This document shows positions 9,034 to 18,710 of a stretch of 33,244 bases of DNA, piece by piece. The notes under the pieces are model-generated. The model worked only from the letters and a program-made list of their open reading frames with translations, was not told where the DNA came from and did not search any database. The first letter of the stretch is position 1. Each line of letters opens with the position of its first letter. A program made the position numbers and the translations under genes. Origin of the DNA: Candidatus Omnitrophota bacterium (GTDB lineage: Bacteria; Omnitrophota; Gorgyraeia; Gorgyraeales; Gorgyraeaceae); contig JAUYDX010000048.1 of assembly GCA_030691625.1 (NCBI GenBank), positions 1-33,244 of the forward strand, given 5' to 3'.

Positions 9034-9537
9034 ATGAAATTTAAAGGCAAGGTCTGGAAATTCAAGGACGACGTTAATACGGACGAGATAATTCCTGCCA
9101 GGTATCTGAATACCATTGACCCGAAGGAATTTGGCAGTCACTGCATGGAAGACATTGACGCTGAGTTCTCCAAAAAGATATCTAAGGGTGACATAATCGT
9201 GGCGGGCAGGAACTTTGGCTGCGGCTCTTCAAGGGAGCACGCGCAGATCTCCATAAAAGGCGCTGGGATTTCGTGCGTGATCGCGGAAAGTTTTGCCAGG
9301 ATATTTTTAAGGAACGCGATAAATATGGGCCTTCCAATACTGGAGATCAAGGATATCAGCGGGATAAAGGAAGGGGATTATCTAGAGGTCGATTTAGCTG
9401 GCGGGGCAGTGACGGATCTTACAGAGCATAAAGAATACAAGGCAAAGCCGCTGCCGAAATTTATACAGGAGATCATCCGCTCAGGCGGGTTATTAAAATG
9501 GGTACGAAAGAGAGGAATGAGGAAATGCACAGGATAG
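9034..9537 (+). CDS. leuD: 3-isopropylmalate dehydratase small subunit
   Basis: GKVWKFKDDVNTDEIIPARYL; VAGRNFGCGSSREHAQISIKGAGISCVIAESFARIF. Start at 9034, not 8905. Confidence 0.93.
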   Translation: MKFKGKVWKFKDDVNTDEIIPARYLNTIDPKEFGSHCMEDIDAEFSKKISKGDIIVAGRNFGCGSSREHAQISIKGAGISCVIAESFARIFLRNAINMGLPILEIKDISGIKEGDYLEVDLAGGAVTDLTEHKEYKAKPLPKFIQEIIRSGGLLKWVRKRGMRKCTG

Positions 9538-10574
9538 CAGTGATAGCTGGAGACGGAACAGGGCCAGAGGTTATAAAAGAGGGCCTGAAGGTTTTAAGCG
9601 CTATAAGTAAAAAGGCAGGTTTCAAATACGAGACAGTGGATTATGATTTAGGCGGAGCCAGGTATTTAAAGACAAAGGAACTGGTGCCTGAATCTGTCTT
9701 AAAGGAACTCGCTAAGGTGGATGCCATATATCTGGGCGCAATAGGGCATCCTGATGTAAAACCAGGGATACTGGAACAGGGGATTCTTTTGAAGCTCAGA
9801 TTTGCGCTGGATCAGTATATAAATTTAAGGCCAGTGAAGCTTTACAACGCAAATTTTTGCCCATTAAAGGATAAAAAAGAGTCGGATATAGATTTTGTGG
9901 TGGTGAGGGAAAATTCAGAAGGGCTTTATAAGGGCCTGGGGGAATTTCAGAATAAAGATACCAAGGACGAGGTGGCAATACAGATTTCCCATAACACAAG
10001 AAAAGGCGTTGAGCGCTGTATCAGGTATGCCTTTGAATACACTAAAAAGAGAAATAGAAATAAAAAATTAACGCTTTGCGGAAAGACTAATGTCCTGACA
10101 TTCGCGTGGGATCTGTGGCAGAGGACATTTAATGACGTGGCAAAGGAATATAAGGATATAACCACTGATTACGCCCACGTGGATGCCACTACAATGTGGT
10201 TTGTAAAAAATCCTGAATGGTTTGACGTGATAGTGACAGATAATATGTTCGGAGACATTATTACTGACCTGGGCGCGATGATCCAGGGCGGCATGGGTAT
10301 CGCGGCTGGCGGAAATATAAATCCTGAAGGCGTTTCAATGTTTGAGCCCATAGGCGGTTCAGCTCCGAAATATACAGGCAAAAATGTAATCAATCCTCTG
10401 GCAGCCATATGCGCAATGGGAATGATGCTGGAAAATCTGGGCGAGGAAAAGGCAGCCAAGAGCGTGGAGGACGCTGTTATAAAGGTGGTAAAGACAAAAT
10501 TAAAGTCGCTCGCAGCAGGCAAAATGGGGTATTCGACAACCGAGGTAGGCGACCTGGTTATAAAAAATCTTTAA
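9525..10574 (+). CDS. leuB: Isocitrate/isopropylmalate-family dehydrogenase, probable 3-isopropylmalate dehydrogenase
   Basis: IAVIAGDGTGPEVIKEGLKVL; YLGAIGHPDVKPG; VVRENSEGLYKG; VTDNMFGDIITDLGAMIQGGMG; FEPIGGSAPKYTGK. Start at 9525 with aggaatgagg SD. Confidence 0.8.
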   Translation: MHRIAVIAGDGTGPEVIKEGLKVLSAISKKAGFKYETVDYDLGGARYLKTKELVPESVLKELAKVDAIYLGAIGHPDVKPGILEQGILLKLRFALDQYINLRPVKLYNANFCPLKDKKESDIDFVVVRENSEGLYKGLGEFQNKDTKDEVAIQISHNTRKGVERCIRYAFEYTKKRNRNKKLTLCGKTNVLTFAWDLWQRTFNDVAKEYKDITTDYAHVDATTMWFVKNPEWFDVIVTDNMFGDIITDLGAMIQGGMGIAAGGNINPEGVSMFEPIGGSAPKYTGKNVINPLAAICAMGMMLENLGEEKAAKSVEDAVIKVVKTKLKSLAAGKMGYSTTEVGDLVIKNL

Positions 10575-10602
10575 AGTTGTTGGGGACATAGAGGGATAAA
10601 AT

Positions 10603-11628
10603 ATGAAAAAGACTAAATATAATGTAGCGGTTATAGGCGTGGGAGTGGTGGGGATAGAGATGCTGAGGGTATTAAAGCAGAGAAATTTTCCCGTAGGGAA
10701 ACTGACTGTGCTGGCGCGTTCAGCCAGGAATATTAATGTGGACGGGGTGAGCTATCCTGTGCAGGCAGTATCCAATGAGGCGTTTGAAGGCGTGGATATT
10801 GCCTTATTCGCAGGTACCGAAGGAGAAAAAGGCGCGGCAGTTACTTACGCCAGTGAGGCTGTAAAACGGGGAGCCGTAGTAATAGATAACGGCGCTGATT
10901 TCAGGATGGACCCAAAGGTGCCGTTAGTGATACCTGAAGTTAACGCAAAAGACGTGAAAAAACATAAAGGCATAATAGCGAATCCGAATTGCTCCACTAT
11001 ACAGATGGTAGCGGCGCTGTGGCCTATTTATCAAAAGGCAGGGCTGAAAAGGGTAGTTGTAACTACATTACAGGCTTCGTCCGGCGCTGGTAAATCAGCT
11101 GTAGAGCAATTAAAAGAGGAAAATTCCATTATTGCAAAAGGTGGATACGAAAATGTGCATGCTGACCTTCTGGATCGGTCTATGCCCCAGCAGTTAGCTT
11201 ATAATGTATTTCCGCATATAGGCGGTTTCAGCGATTTTGATTACACCAGCGAAGAGTGGAAACTCGTGAAAGAGGCCCATAAGATCATGCACGATGATAA
11301 AATAAATATCTCCGCTACCACTGTTAGGGTGCCTGTCAGGACCGGGCATTCTGAGGCGGTCTATATTGAAACGGATAAAGTTATATCTCCTGAAGACGCC
11401 AGGTGCGCGCTTTCCAAATCCAGCGGCATTATAGTGATAGACGACCCGAAAAATAGCTTATACCCGATGCCAAAAGACGCAGAAGGTAAAGACGAGGTTT
11501 TTGTGGGCAGGATCAGAAAAGACCCGTTTGTGAAAAATGGGCTGTGGCTATGGGTAGTGGCTGATAATCTGCGTAAAGGCGCTGCCACTAACGCTGTACA
11601 GATCGCGGAATGCGTAATATCAAACTGA
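10603..11628 (+). CDS. asd: Aspartate-semialdehyde dehydrogenase
   Basis: VAVIGVGVVGIEMLRVLKQRNFP; VVIDNGADFRMDPKVPLVIPEVN; GIIANPNCSTIQMV; LQASSGAGKSAVEQL; VPVRTGHSEAV. Confidence 0.95.
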   Translation: MKKTKYNVAVIGVGVVGIEMLRVLKQRNFPVGKLTVLARSARNINVDGVSYPVQAVSNEAFEGVDIALFAGTEGEKGAAVTYASEAVKRGAVVIDNGADFRMDPKVPLVIPEVNAKDVKKHKGIIANPNCSTIQMVAALWPIYQKAGLKRVVVTTLQASSGAGKSAVEQLKEENSIIAKGGYENVHADLLDRSMPQQLAYNVFPHIGGFSDFDYTSEEWKLVKEAHKIMHDDKINISATTVRVPVRTGHSEAVYIETDKVISPEDARCALSKSSGIIVIDDPKNSLYPMPKDAEGKDEVFVGRIRKDPFVKNGLWLWVVADNLRKGAATNAVQIAECVISN

Positions 11629-12353
11629 TAATCGAATACGACGGATCCGGATTTAACGGCTGGCAGGCGCAGGTTCAAAAGGGAAGGCTAAGGACAATAC
11701 AGGAAGAAATAGAGAAGGCCGCAAAAAAACTTTTCGGAAAAAAGATCTCTCTGACAGGCGCCTCGAGGACTGATTCAGGCGTCCACGCCAGGGCGCAGGC
11801 AGCGAATTTCAGGATAGATTCAAGGTTATCGCTGGATAAAGTCAAGAACGGTTTAAATAACTATCTGCCTCGCCGCATCTCAGTAGTTTCCGCAGAAGAA
11901 GTTCCGGTAAAATTCCATTCCAGGTTTAATTCAAAGGGAAAATTATATAAATATACCATACTGAACAGGCAGACAAGGTCGCCTTTACTTGAAAGGTATT
12001 CCGCTTTTGTGCCTTATAATCTTAGTCTGCCGGATATGAAAAAGGCAGCGAGGTATCTGGTGGGTAAAAAAGATTTCAAGTCATTCCAGGCAATGGGTAA
12101 AAAAGAGAAAAGTTCGGTAAGGACTATCAAGAGGATAGATATTATTTCCAGGCCCCCCGCGATAGAGATATATATGGAGGCGGACGGGTTTTTATATAAT
12201 ATGGCCAGGAATATCGCAGGCACGCTGATAGAGGTAGGTAGAGGCAGGTTCAGGCCTGAATATGTTAAAGAGATATTAGAGAAAAAACAGAGGCCCTTAG
12301 CCGGCCAAACTGCGCCTGCGAAAGGGCTGTGTCTCGAAAAGGTATTTTACTGA
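11610..12353 (+). CDS. truA: tRNA pseudouridine synthase A
   Basis: IEYDGSGFNGWQAQ; LTGASRTDSGVHARAQAANF; GFLYNMARNIAGTLIEVGRGR. Confidence 0.97.
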   Translation: MRNIKLIIEYDGSGFNGWQAQVQKGRLRTIQEEIEKAAKKLFGKKISLTGASRTDSGVHARAQAANFRIDSRLSLDKVKNGLNNYLPRRISVVSAEEVPVKFHSRFNSKGKLYKYTILNRQTRSPLLERYSAFVPYNLSLPDMKKAARYLVGKKDFKSFQAMGKKEKSSVRTIKRIDIISRPPAIEIYMEADGFLYNMARNIAGTLIEVGRGRFRPEYVKEILEKKQRPLAGQTAPAKGLCLEKVFY

Positions 12354-12901
12354 TGGGATATGACATAGCTTTAAAAAAATCCTGGGATGCGCTGGAAGGA
12401 TCCGCCATCAAGGAAAGATACGTCAGATTCTTCAATGACGAGTACGAGATAAATTATTCTGATAGAATTGTTCTTTCAATGTCCTGCAATGCGCCTGCCA
12501 AGGATTACTATAAGCTTCTGATCCTTCACTATCTTGCCAATCAGCATAAAGTAGCCAGCGCGAGCGCCGATAAGTGGATATCCTTTAAAGAGCTCGACGG
12601 CGGGGAGTCGTATTTCTCAGCTTTCCGCAAAAGGGCTATAGACCCGGTCATTAAAAAATACGGGGATAATCCATTGGCTATAATTGAGCGGGGCAAATCT
12701 TTCAATGCCGAAAAAATAGGCACCGGCACCGCGGCCATTTCCATAAACGCCTTTCCGAAAATAAAAATAGCCATTATACTCTGGGCAAAGGACGAGGAAT
12801 TCAGCGCAGAATGCAGCATGCTTTTTAATCAGGAAATAAAAGAGATATTGCCTACCGAAGATGTGGCTGTATTAGGCGGCATAACCGCGGCTTTGATATA
12901 A
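12353..12901 (+). CDS. DUF3786-like protein of unknown function
   Basis: MGYDIALKKSWDAL start by TGATG overlap with truA; recalled resemblance to DUF3786 (ILHYLANQHK, WISFKELDGGESYFSAF). Confidence 0.65.
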   Translation: MGYDIALKKSWDALEGSAIKERYVRFFNDEYEINYSDRIVLSMSCNAPAKDYYKLLILHYLANQHKVASASADKWISFKELDGGESYFSAFRKRAIDPVIKKYGDNPLAIIERGKSFNAEKIGTGTAAISINAFPKIKIAIILWAKDEEFSAECSMLFNQEIKEILPTEDVAVLGGITAALI

Positions 12902-12926
12902 GGATGGTGCGTGGCACCAATTTAAT

Positions 12927-13835
12927 ATGGATAGAGTTTGGTATGAGGTGGATCCGTTTAACAGGCTTATTGTGGCCGGCCCGCCAGGTAAAGAGAGGCG
13001 CTCCAGGGTCAGGAAGTTCCGAAGATTGGTTTCAGGCAGGTTCAAGATAGATACCGGTAACGAGCTTTTCTACGAAGTCAATAAATCTTCAGATGCAGAT
13101 ATCCCGCAAAAGATAAAATTCTCAGGCAAATACTCTCTGGATAAAAATCATAACCTGGTCTTTACGCTCAATAAATGGAATAACCAGTGCGAGGGGAATA
13201 GACTTACTTTAAAGACCAGGATAATGGACGCGAAGAGTAACGAGATCACGCTGCTGGTAAATTCCAAGGCGGATAAGAATAAAGGCCTAACTTATATAAT
13301 GAAACTTTACGGCGTGTGGCAGGCTGATAAGCGTAATAGGCTTATGTTCGGGGTAGAAAGGGATCCTGGGCGCGCGGATAATCTGACGCTTTCCGGCGCG
13401 TGGGAGATAAATAAGAATAATGAGATAGTTTACAGGCGCGGGAAGGAATCGCAGGCTATTATTTTCAGGGGCTCCTGGGATATTTCTGACAGGAATAGAA
13501 TAAGTTATGCGCTTGATAAAAAAATAAACTCAGGATTTAATTTTAAGGCTTCTCTTGGCGCCGTGGTTTCAAAAGCCAAGGATAAATCTCTTGTCTTTGA
13601 TGTAGGTATAGGGATATCCAAGGCTAAAAAGCTGCGCAAAAAAGTTATTTTCTCGGGCAAGTGGAAAATGGATAAGGGCAAAGAGCTTATTCTGGAGACA
13701 TCTGACGCGGAACAGGCTGGGGTGAAGTTAAAGCTTACAAAAGAAATGTTTGACAAGAGTGCCATAGCTTATATAGAATCTATATTTAGGGATGAAGAAG
13801 GGTATGTCGGCGGAGGCATAGCGTTTAAATGGTAA
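12927..13835 (+). CDS. Hypothetical protein with tandem beta-hairpin-like repeats
   Basis: At least six copies of a (F/L)-x-G-x-W/F/Y-x-(I/L/M)-(D/N)-K-x-N-x-(I/L) motif; overlaps the downstream pilin-like gene by 7 bp. Confidence 0.8.
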   Translation: MDRVWYEVDPFNRLIVAGPPGKERRSRVRKFRRLVSGRFKIDTGNELFYEVNKSSDADIPQKIKFSGKYSLDKNHNLVFTLNKWNNQCEGNRLTLKTRIMDAKSNEITLLVNSKADKNKGLTYIMKLYGVWQADKRNRLMFGVERDPGRADNLTLSGAWEINKNNEIVYRRGKESQAIIFRGSWDISDRNRISYALDKKINSGFNFKASLGAVVSKAKDKSLVFDVGIGISKAKKLRKKVIFSGKWKMDKGKELILETSDAEQAGVKLKLTKEMFDKSAIAYIESIFRDEEGYVGGGIAFKW

Positions 13836-14266
13836 AGAAAAAGGCAGGTTTTACGCTTCTGGAGCTAATGATAGGCGTGTGCGTGCTTATCGTGGCGCTC
13901 GTGGGACTATTAAGTGTCTTTGCCCACATGATATCTCTCAATGAAAATTCCAGTAAGCTCACGCTGGGAGTGGCCGCGTGCCAGGCAAAACTGGAAGAGA
14001 TGCGGAATTCCACATTTTCCATTTTATACACTACCTACAATAATACAAGCTTTAATCCCAGCGGTTTCGCAACAGGCGAGGCAAAAGGCGCCATATCAAT
14101 AAATAATTCAAATCCAAATCTTTTACAGGTTTCTGTAAATGTTTCCTGGAGGACGCGCTCTAACAGGGTGATAGGCGGGGATCAAAACCTCAATGGAGTC
14201 CTGGATGCGGGAGAATCTTCGCTGAATTCCCCGGCATCCATCACCACTCTTATTGGCCAGAGATGA
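13829..14266 (+). CDS. Type IV pilin/pseudopilin-like protein (PilV/GspI style)
   Basis: KKKAGFTLLELMIGVCVLIVALVGLLSVF prepilin N-methylation motif. Confidence 0.88.
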   Translation: MVKKKAGFTLLELMIGVCVLIVALVGLLSVFAHMISLNENSSKLTLGVAACQAKLEEMRNSTFSILYTTYNNTSFNPSGFATGEAKGAISINNSNPNLLQVSVNVSWRTRSNRVIGGDQNLNGVLDAGESSLNSPASITTLIGQR

Positions 14267-14790
14267 TTAAAAAATATAAAGGTTTTACCTTAATTGAAAT
14301 AGTTGTCGTGGCGTTTTTATTTTCAATAATCTCCGCGGCTATTTTTAGCGTGCTCGCGACCGGCAGAAACTCCCTTACTTCCGGAGAATCGCGGGTAGGC
14401 GTAGTGCAGGCGTGCAGAAATGGACTTGATTCCATGATAAAAGAATTAAGGCAGGCAGGCGCAGCCACGATAACAGGGGTGCCGGCAAACGGCACAAACT
14501 ACAGCTCAATAACATTTCAGATACCTGCGGCCATAGCCAGCGCGGGTATAACATGGTCAAACGCTATCCAGTACAGCCTGGGAGGTTTAAATGGCACGCA
14601 GTTGATCAGGACACAGTCAGGGAACCAGAAGGTCCTGGCAAACAATATCTCGGCAGTAAGTTTTAATAGGAGCGCCGCGAATCCTAATGTGGTGAATATA
14701 AATATCACGGCGCAGAAAAATACATTTCCGGGTTTTACAGCAGGGCAGACTATCGTAACACTTAGTTCGCAGGTAAGGGCTAGAAACTAA
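14263..14790 (+). CDS. Type IV pilin/pseudopilin-like protein (PilW/GspJ style)
   Basis: IKKYKGFTLIEIVVVAFLFSIISAAIFSVL prepilin motif; 4-bp overlap with the upstream gene. Confidence 0.88.
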   Translation: MIKKYKGFTLIEIVVVAFLFSIISAAIFSVLATGRNSLTSGESRVGVVQACRNGLDSMIKELRQAGAATITGVPANGTNYSSITFQIPAAIASAGITWSNAIQYSLGGLNGTQLIRTQSGNQKVLANNISAVSFNRSAANPNVVNINITAQKNTFPGFTAGQTIVTLSSQVRARN

Positions 14791-14791
14791 T

Positions 14792-15679
14792 ATGCTGAAT
14801 TTAAAAAATAGAAAAGGTTTTGTGCTCGTCACAGCTTACATGGTGGTGGCGGTTCTCGTGATAATGGCCACGAGTTTTTCAGCCAGGACCATCAGCGAAA
14901 AAAGGGTGGCTGACAAGGAAAGGGACACTGTCCAGGCGCTGTGGCTCGCAGAGGCAGGCGTGGACAGGGCTATTCAGGAACTGCCCGCTACGCCTTTATC
15001 AGGCACGCTAGGCCAGGGCGCGTATTCTACTCAGACAACTGCTTTGGACTCATCCGCTTATCTTATAACTTCAATAGGCGGGGTCCCAGATGCCAATGCA
15101 GCCAGCGCTAATAATGCTATCAGAAAACTCAGCGTGGTTTTGCAGCGGGCTATGAGCCCTGGTAATCCAGGAGACGTGACCAGCGCTATTACTGCAACCG
15201 GAGCTGTCACTATAAAAGGAAGCGCTGTTGTAAATGGCGAAGTGGATGAAAACCAGGTTTTCGATTTCGAGGAGATATTCGGGATATCTAAAAGCGCCAT
15301 GAGAAGCAGGGCCACGCGAATCTACACAGATCCAGCCAATAATATTACCCCTGTAAATCAATGCACGTGGGTGGATATGAACAGCATAACTGAAATGAAA
15401 ATCACAGAGACTGGCTGGTCAGGAAGCGGAATACTGGTTGTGGACGGAGACCTGAATATAACAGGAGGGACTTTTTCAGGCATAATATGGGTGATAGGCA
15501 CGCTGACGGTGAGCGGCAACCCTATTATAGACGGCGCTTTATTTGTGGAAAGCGGGGCAGAGGTTAATACCCTTACAGGTAACCCCACAGTGAGTTTTGA
15601 CAGCGATGCTGTGGCTGACGCATTTGGTTTTATACCCACCACCTCGAGTCCCACTATAATAGGCTGGAAAGAAGATTGA
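14792..15679 (+). CDS. PilX-like pilus assembly protein
   Basis: NRKGFVLVTAYMVVAVLVIMATSFSARTISEKR...ALWLAEAGVDRAIQEL typical of the PilX N-terminus. Confidence 0.78.
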   Translation: MLNLKNRKGFVLVTAYMVVAVLVIMATSFSARTISEKRVADKERDTVQALWLAEAGVDRAIQELPATPLSGTLGQGAYSTQTTALDSSAYLITSIGGVPDANAASANNAIRKLSVVLQRAMSPGNPGDVTSAITATGAVTIKGSAVVNGEVDENQVFDFEEIFGISKSAMRSRATRIYTDPANNITPVNQCTWVDMNSITEMKITETGWSGSGILVVDGDLNITGGTFSGIIWVIGTLTVSGNPIIDGALFVESGAEVNTLTGNPTVSFDSDAVADAFGFIPTTSSPTIIGWKED

Positions 15680-15681
15680 TT

Positions 15682-15710
15682 GTAGGGGAGGGTTTAAAAC
15701 CCTCCCCTAC
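15682..15710. repeat. 29-nt perfect palindrome GTAGGGGAGGGTTTAAAACCCTCCCCTAC (family P29, copy 2)
   Basis: 14-bp perfect arms; differs from copy 1 by a compensated base pair. Confidence 0.95.
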
Positions 15711-15719
15711 AATTACGCT

Positions 15720-17600
15720 ATGGTCATATATAATCTGAACAAAAATTTTATAGATTCCTGCAGGCGCTTTAGCGGAAGGATTGCCATTGAGGCAAAAAAA
15801 GACGGCAGGCTGGAAAGAATCACGTATAAGGATTTATATAAAAGGGTAAATTCCCTCGCGTTTTTTCTGTCTTCACTGGGCGTCAGGAAATCCGACAGGA
15901 TAGCGATCATACTGGAAAACAGGCCTGAGTGGCCTGTGATTTTTTTCGCTGTTTCTTTTACAGGCGCTATAGCAGTTCCCATAGCGCCGTCATCTCCCCA
16001 TAAAGATATATCGCTTATATTATCCGATTCTGGCGCAAGGTTTGCGTTTATCCCTGAGGACAATAAAGAGCTTAGGGAATTTTTAAAGAGCTGTAAAGGC
16101 ATTGAGAAAATTTTAACTGTTCCATTAAGCGGCATGGAAGAAACCGGAAAAATCTGCGAGCCTGTTTCTATTGAGCAGGATGACCTGGCAGTGCTTTTAT
16201 ACACATCAGGCACCACCGAGGCGCCAAAAGGCGTGATGCTTACGCATAAGAATCTCTGCGCGAATTTCCATTCAATAGAAAAAGAGAAGCTTTTTTCAAA
16301 GAAAGATTCTATGCTCAGCATACTCCCGCTTTTTCATTCTTACGCGCTCATGACTACGCTCATTGTCCCGGTATTTTCAGGGCTTAAGATAATATATGTT
16401 GCGGCTGACTGGCCTGAGAGGCTCGGTGAGTACGTGAAAAGCTCTGGATCGAGCATTTTAATAGGCGTGCCGCAAGTTTTCAGCATGATGCATGCTAGAA
16501 TTACTAGAAAGATCCAGGAACTGCCAGGTCTTTTAAAGCCATTTAAAAAAATACTTATAAAAATAGGGCTTGGGAGTAGAATGAGGCTTTTTGTTTCAGG
16601 GGGCGCAAAGCTGGATGAGACAGTGTGCAGGGATTTTTTAAAACTGGGCATAAAGATACTGGAAGGTTATGGACTGACAGAGACATCGCCTGTCGTAAGC
16701 ATTAATCCTTTCAGGAAACCAAGGCCTGGTTCGTGCGGAATGGCAGTGGACGGGGTGGAGGTAAAGATCTTTGATAAAGACAAAGACGGCATTGGCGAGA
16801 TAGCAGTCAAAGGCCCAAATATAATGAAAGGTTATTATAGGGACGATGCCAAGACAAAATCTGTATTCAGAGATGGCTGGTTTTTAACAGGGGACCTGGG
16901 TTATTTAGACGAGGAAGGGTATATTCATATAAATGGCAGATCCAAAGAGGTAATTGTTTTAAGCTCGGGGAAGAATATATATCCTGAAGAAGTGGAAAGA
17001 CATTACCTGAAAGATCCTGGCATAAAAGAAATGTGCGTCATGGGCGTGATTAAGCAGAAAGGCGCGGGGAATATAGAGGCGCTTCACGCAGTGATATTGC
17101 CGGACGATGAATATCTGAAGGGTTTTTCCCAGGAAGAGGCGAGAAGAGTGTTTACGAAAAAACTAGAGGCGTCCGGAAAAGACCTGCCGAGCCACAAACG
17201 CATAACAGGTTTTACTATTATAAAAGAGAAGCTGGGACGCACAGCGCTTGGCAAGATAAAAAGATATGAGGTGCAGAAAAAATACATGCCGCTTATAATG
17301 GACGAGGAAAAAAAGAGGCAGAGGATTCTCACCCAGGAGGAAGAGGCGCTTATGAAGACCGATATAGCCAGAAAGGTAATAGCGTGCCTTAAAGAGGGCC
17401 TGGAAATAAACGATGAAATAAATTTGAACGACAATATACAGTTTGATCTCGGAGCTGATTCGCTGGGTATGGTGGGCCTGGTGTCAGCGATAGAAAAGAA
17501 TTTCAATATAGAGCTGGACGAAGACATCATGCAGCAGAACATCTCCACTGTCAAAGACCTGATCCTGAGAGTAAAAGAGTTAACCAGCCAAACAACTTGA
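15720..17600 (+). CDS. AMP-dependent acyl ligase (long-chain acyl-CoA/acyl-ACP synthetase) fused to a C-terminal acyl carrier protein domain
   Basis: LLYTSGTTEAPKGVMLTHKNL; YGLTETSPVVSINP; GWFLTGDLGYLDEEGYIHINGRSKEVIVLSSGKNIYPEEVE; C-terminal FDLGADSLGMVGLVSAIEKNF phosphopantetheine site. Confidence 0.93.
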   Translation: MVIYNLNKNFIDSCRRFSGRIAIEAKKDGRLERITYKDLYKRVNSLAFFLSSLGVRKSDRIAIILENRPEWPVIFFAVSFTGAIAVPIAPSSPHKDISLILSDSGARFAFIPEDNKELREFLKSCKGIEKILTVPLSGMEETGKICEPVSIEQDDLAVLLYTSGTTEAPKGVMLTHKNLCANFHSIEKEKLFSKKDSMLSILPLFHSYALMTTLIVPVFSGLKIIYVAADWPERLGEYVKSSGSSILIGVPQVFSMMHARITRKIQELPGLLKPFKKILIKIGLGSRMRLFVSGGAKLDETVCRDFLKLGIKILEGYGLTETSPVVSINPFRKPRPGSCGMAVDGVEVKIFDKDKDGIGEIAVKGPNIMKGYYRDDAKTKSVFRDGWFLTGDLGYLDEEGYIHINGRSKEVIVLSSGKNIYPEEVERHYLKDPGIKEMCVMGVIKQKGAGNIEALHAVILPDDEYLKGFSQEEARRVFTKKLEASGKDLPSHKRITGFTIIKEKLGRTALGKIKRYEVQKKYMPLIMDEEKKRQRILTQEEEALMKTDIARKVIACLKEGLEINDEINLNDNIQFDLGADSLGMVGLVSAIEKNFNIELDEDIMQQNISTVKDLILRVKELTSQTT

Positions 17601-17633
17601 CACTACAAACATTGTCACAAGTGTAAAGTTGTT
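17591..17633. repeat. 43-nt palindrome family P43, copy 2
   Basis: AACAACTTGACACTACAAACATTGTCACAAGTGTAAAGTTGTT; overlaps the 3' end and TGA stop of the upstream CDS. Confidence 0.88.
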
Positions 17634-17661
17634 TGATTGCGACGCGGGATTGTGGTAAAAT
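17633..17661 (+). promoter_or_regulatory. Promoter TTGATT-N17-TAAAAT (TGG extended -10), 9 nt before the ATG
   Basis: Direct read; ADH ATG at 17671 with no SD. Confidence 0.65.
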
Positions 17662-17670
17662 TACAAAACT

Positions 17671-18702
17671 ATGCGCGTAGGAATGTATTATTCCAATAAC
17701 GATGTGAGGGTAGAGGAAAAGCCAAAACCTGAGATAGGGCCGGGTGAGATTCTCGTCAGGGTAATGGCGAGCGGCATATGCGGCACAGATGTGGTGGAAT
17801 GGTACCGTAGAAACAGGATCCCTTTAGTATTGGGGCACGAGATAGCAGGGGAGATTACTGAAGTCGGTAAAGGAGTAAAAGGCTATAAAAAAGGGGACAG
17901 GGTTTCTGCGTCGCATCACGTGCCGTGCGGGGAATGCCACTATTGCAGGATGGGACACGAGACAACGTGCGATATGCTTCGCAAAACAAGTTTTGACCCA
18001 GGGGGATTCGCGGAATTTTTAAGGATCCCTGCTATAAATGTAGAGAAAAAAGGAGTTTATTTATTGCCTAAAGAAGTGTCTTTTGAGGAAGCCACTTTTG
18101 TGGAGCCTCTGGCGTGTGTCTTAAGGGGCCAGAAGCAGGCGGGTTATAAAAAAGGCCAGTCGCTTTTAGTGATAGGAAGCGGCATTTCAGGGCTTTTACA
18201 TATACAGCTCGCAAAATCCAGGGCATTCGGGAAAATAATCGCCACTGATATCAATGACTATAGATTAAAGATGGCTAATAAGTTCGGGGCGGATCTGGTT
18301 ATTGATGCCAGAGAGGATGTAGCTTCAAAGGTTAAGGAATTTAATGAAGGAAGAGGAGCTGACCTGGTTATCTTATCTACAGGCGCGAAACCTGCTATAG
18401 AGCAGGCGCTTAAGTCAGTGGGTAGGGGTGGTGTAATATTATTTTTCGCTTCCACTGAAGAAGGGCTGACATTTCCATTATCCGTGAATGAATTTTTCTG
18501 GAAGAATGAAGTGACCCTCACATCCAGCTACGCTGGAAATCCGAAGGAACACCTGGATGCGCTGGAACTCATCCGCAGTAAAAAAGTGAACGTAAAAGAA
18601 ATGATCACTCACAGGCTGGGGCTGGGTGAAATTCAAAAAGGTTTTAAGTTAGTGGCTGAGGCAAAGGAATCAATAAAAGTAATAATAGAGCCGCAAAAAT
18701 AG
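17671..18702 (+). CDS. Zinc-dependent alcohol/polyol dehydrogenase (MDR family; sorbitol/threonine dehydrogenase-like)
   Basis: ASGICGTDVVEWYRRNRIPLVLGHEIAGEITEVGKGV; CGECHYCRMGHETTC; LVIGSGISGLLHIQLAK. Confidence 0.93.
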   Translation: MRVGMYYSNNDVRVEEKPKPEIGPGEILVRVMASGICGTDVVEWYRRNRIPLVLGHEIAGEITEVGKGVKGYKKGDRVSASHHVPCGECHYCRMGHETTCDMLRKTSFDPGGFAEFLRIPAINVEKKGVYLLPKEVSFEEATFVEPLACVLRGQKQAGYKKGQSLLVIGSGISGLLHIQLAKSRAFGKIIATDINDYRLKMANKFGADLVIDAREDVASKVKEFNEGRGADLVILSTGAKPAIEQALKSVGRGGVILFFASTEEGLTFPLSVNEFFWKNEVTLTSSYAGNPKEHLDALELIRSKKVNVKEMITHRLGLGEIQKGFKLVAEAKESIKVIIEPQK

Positions 18703-18710
18703 GAGGCATT

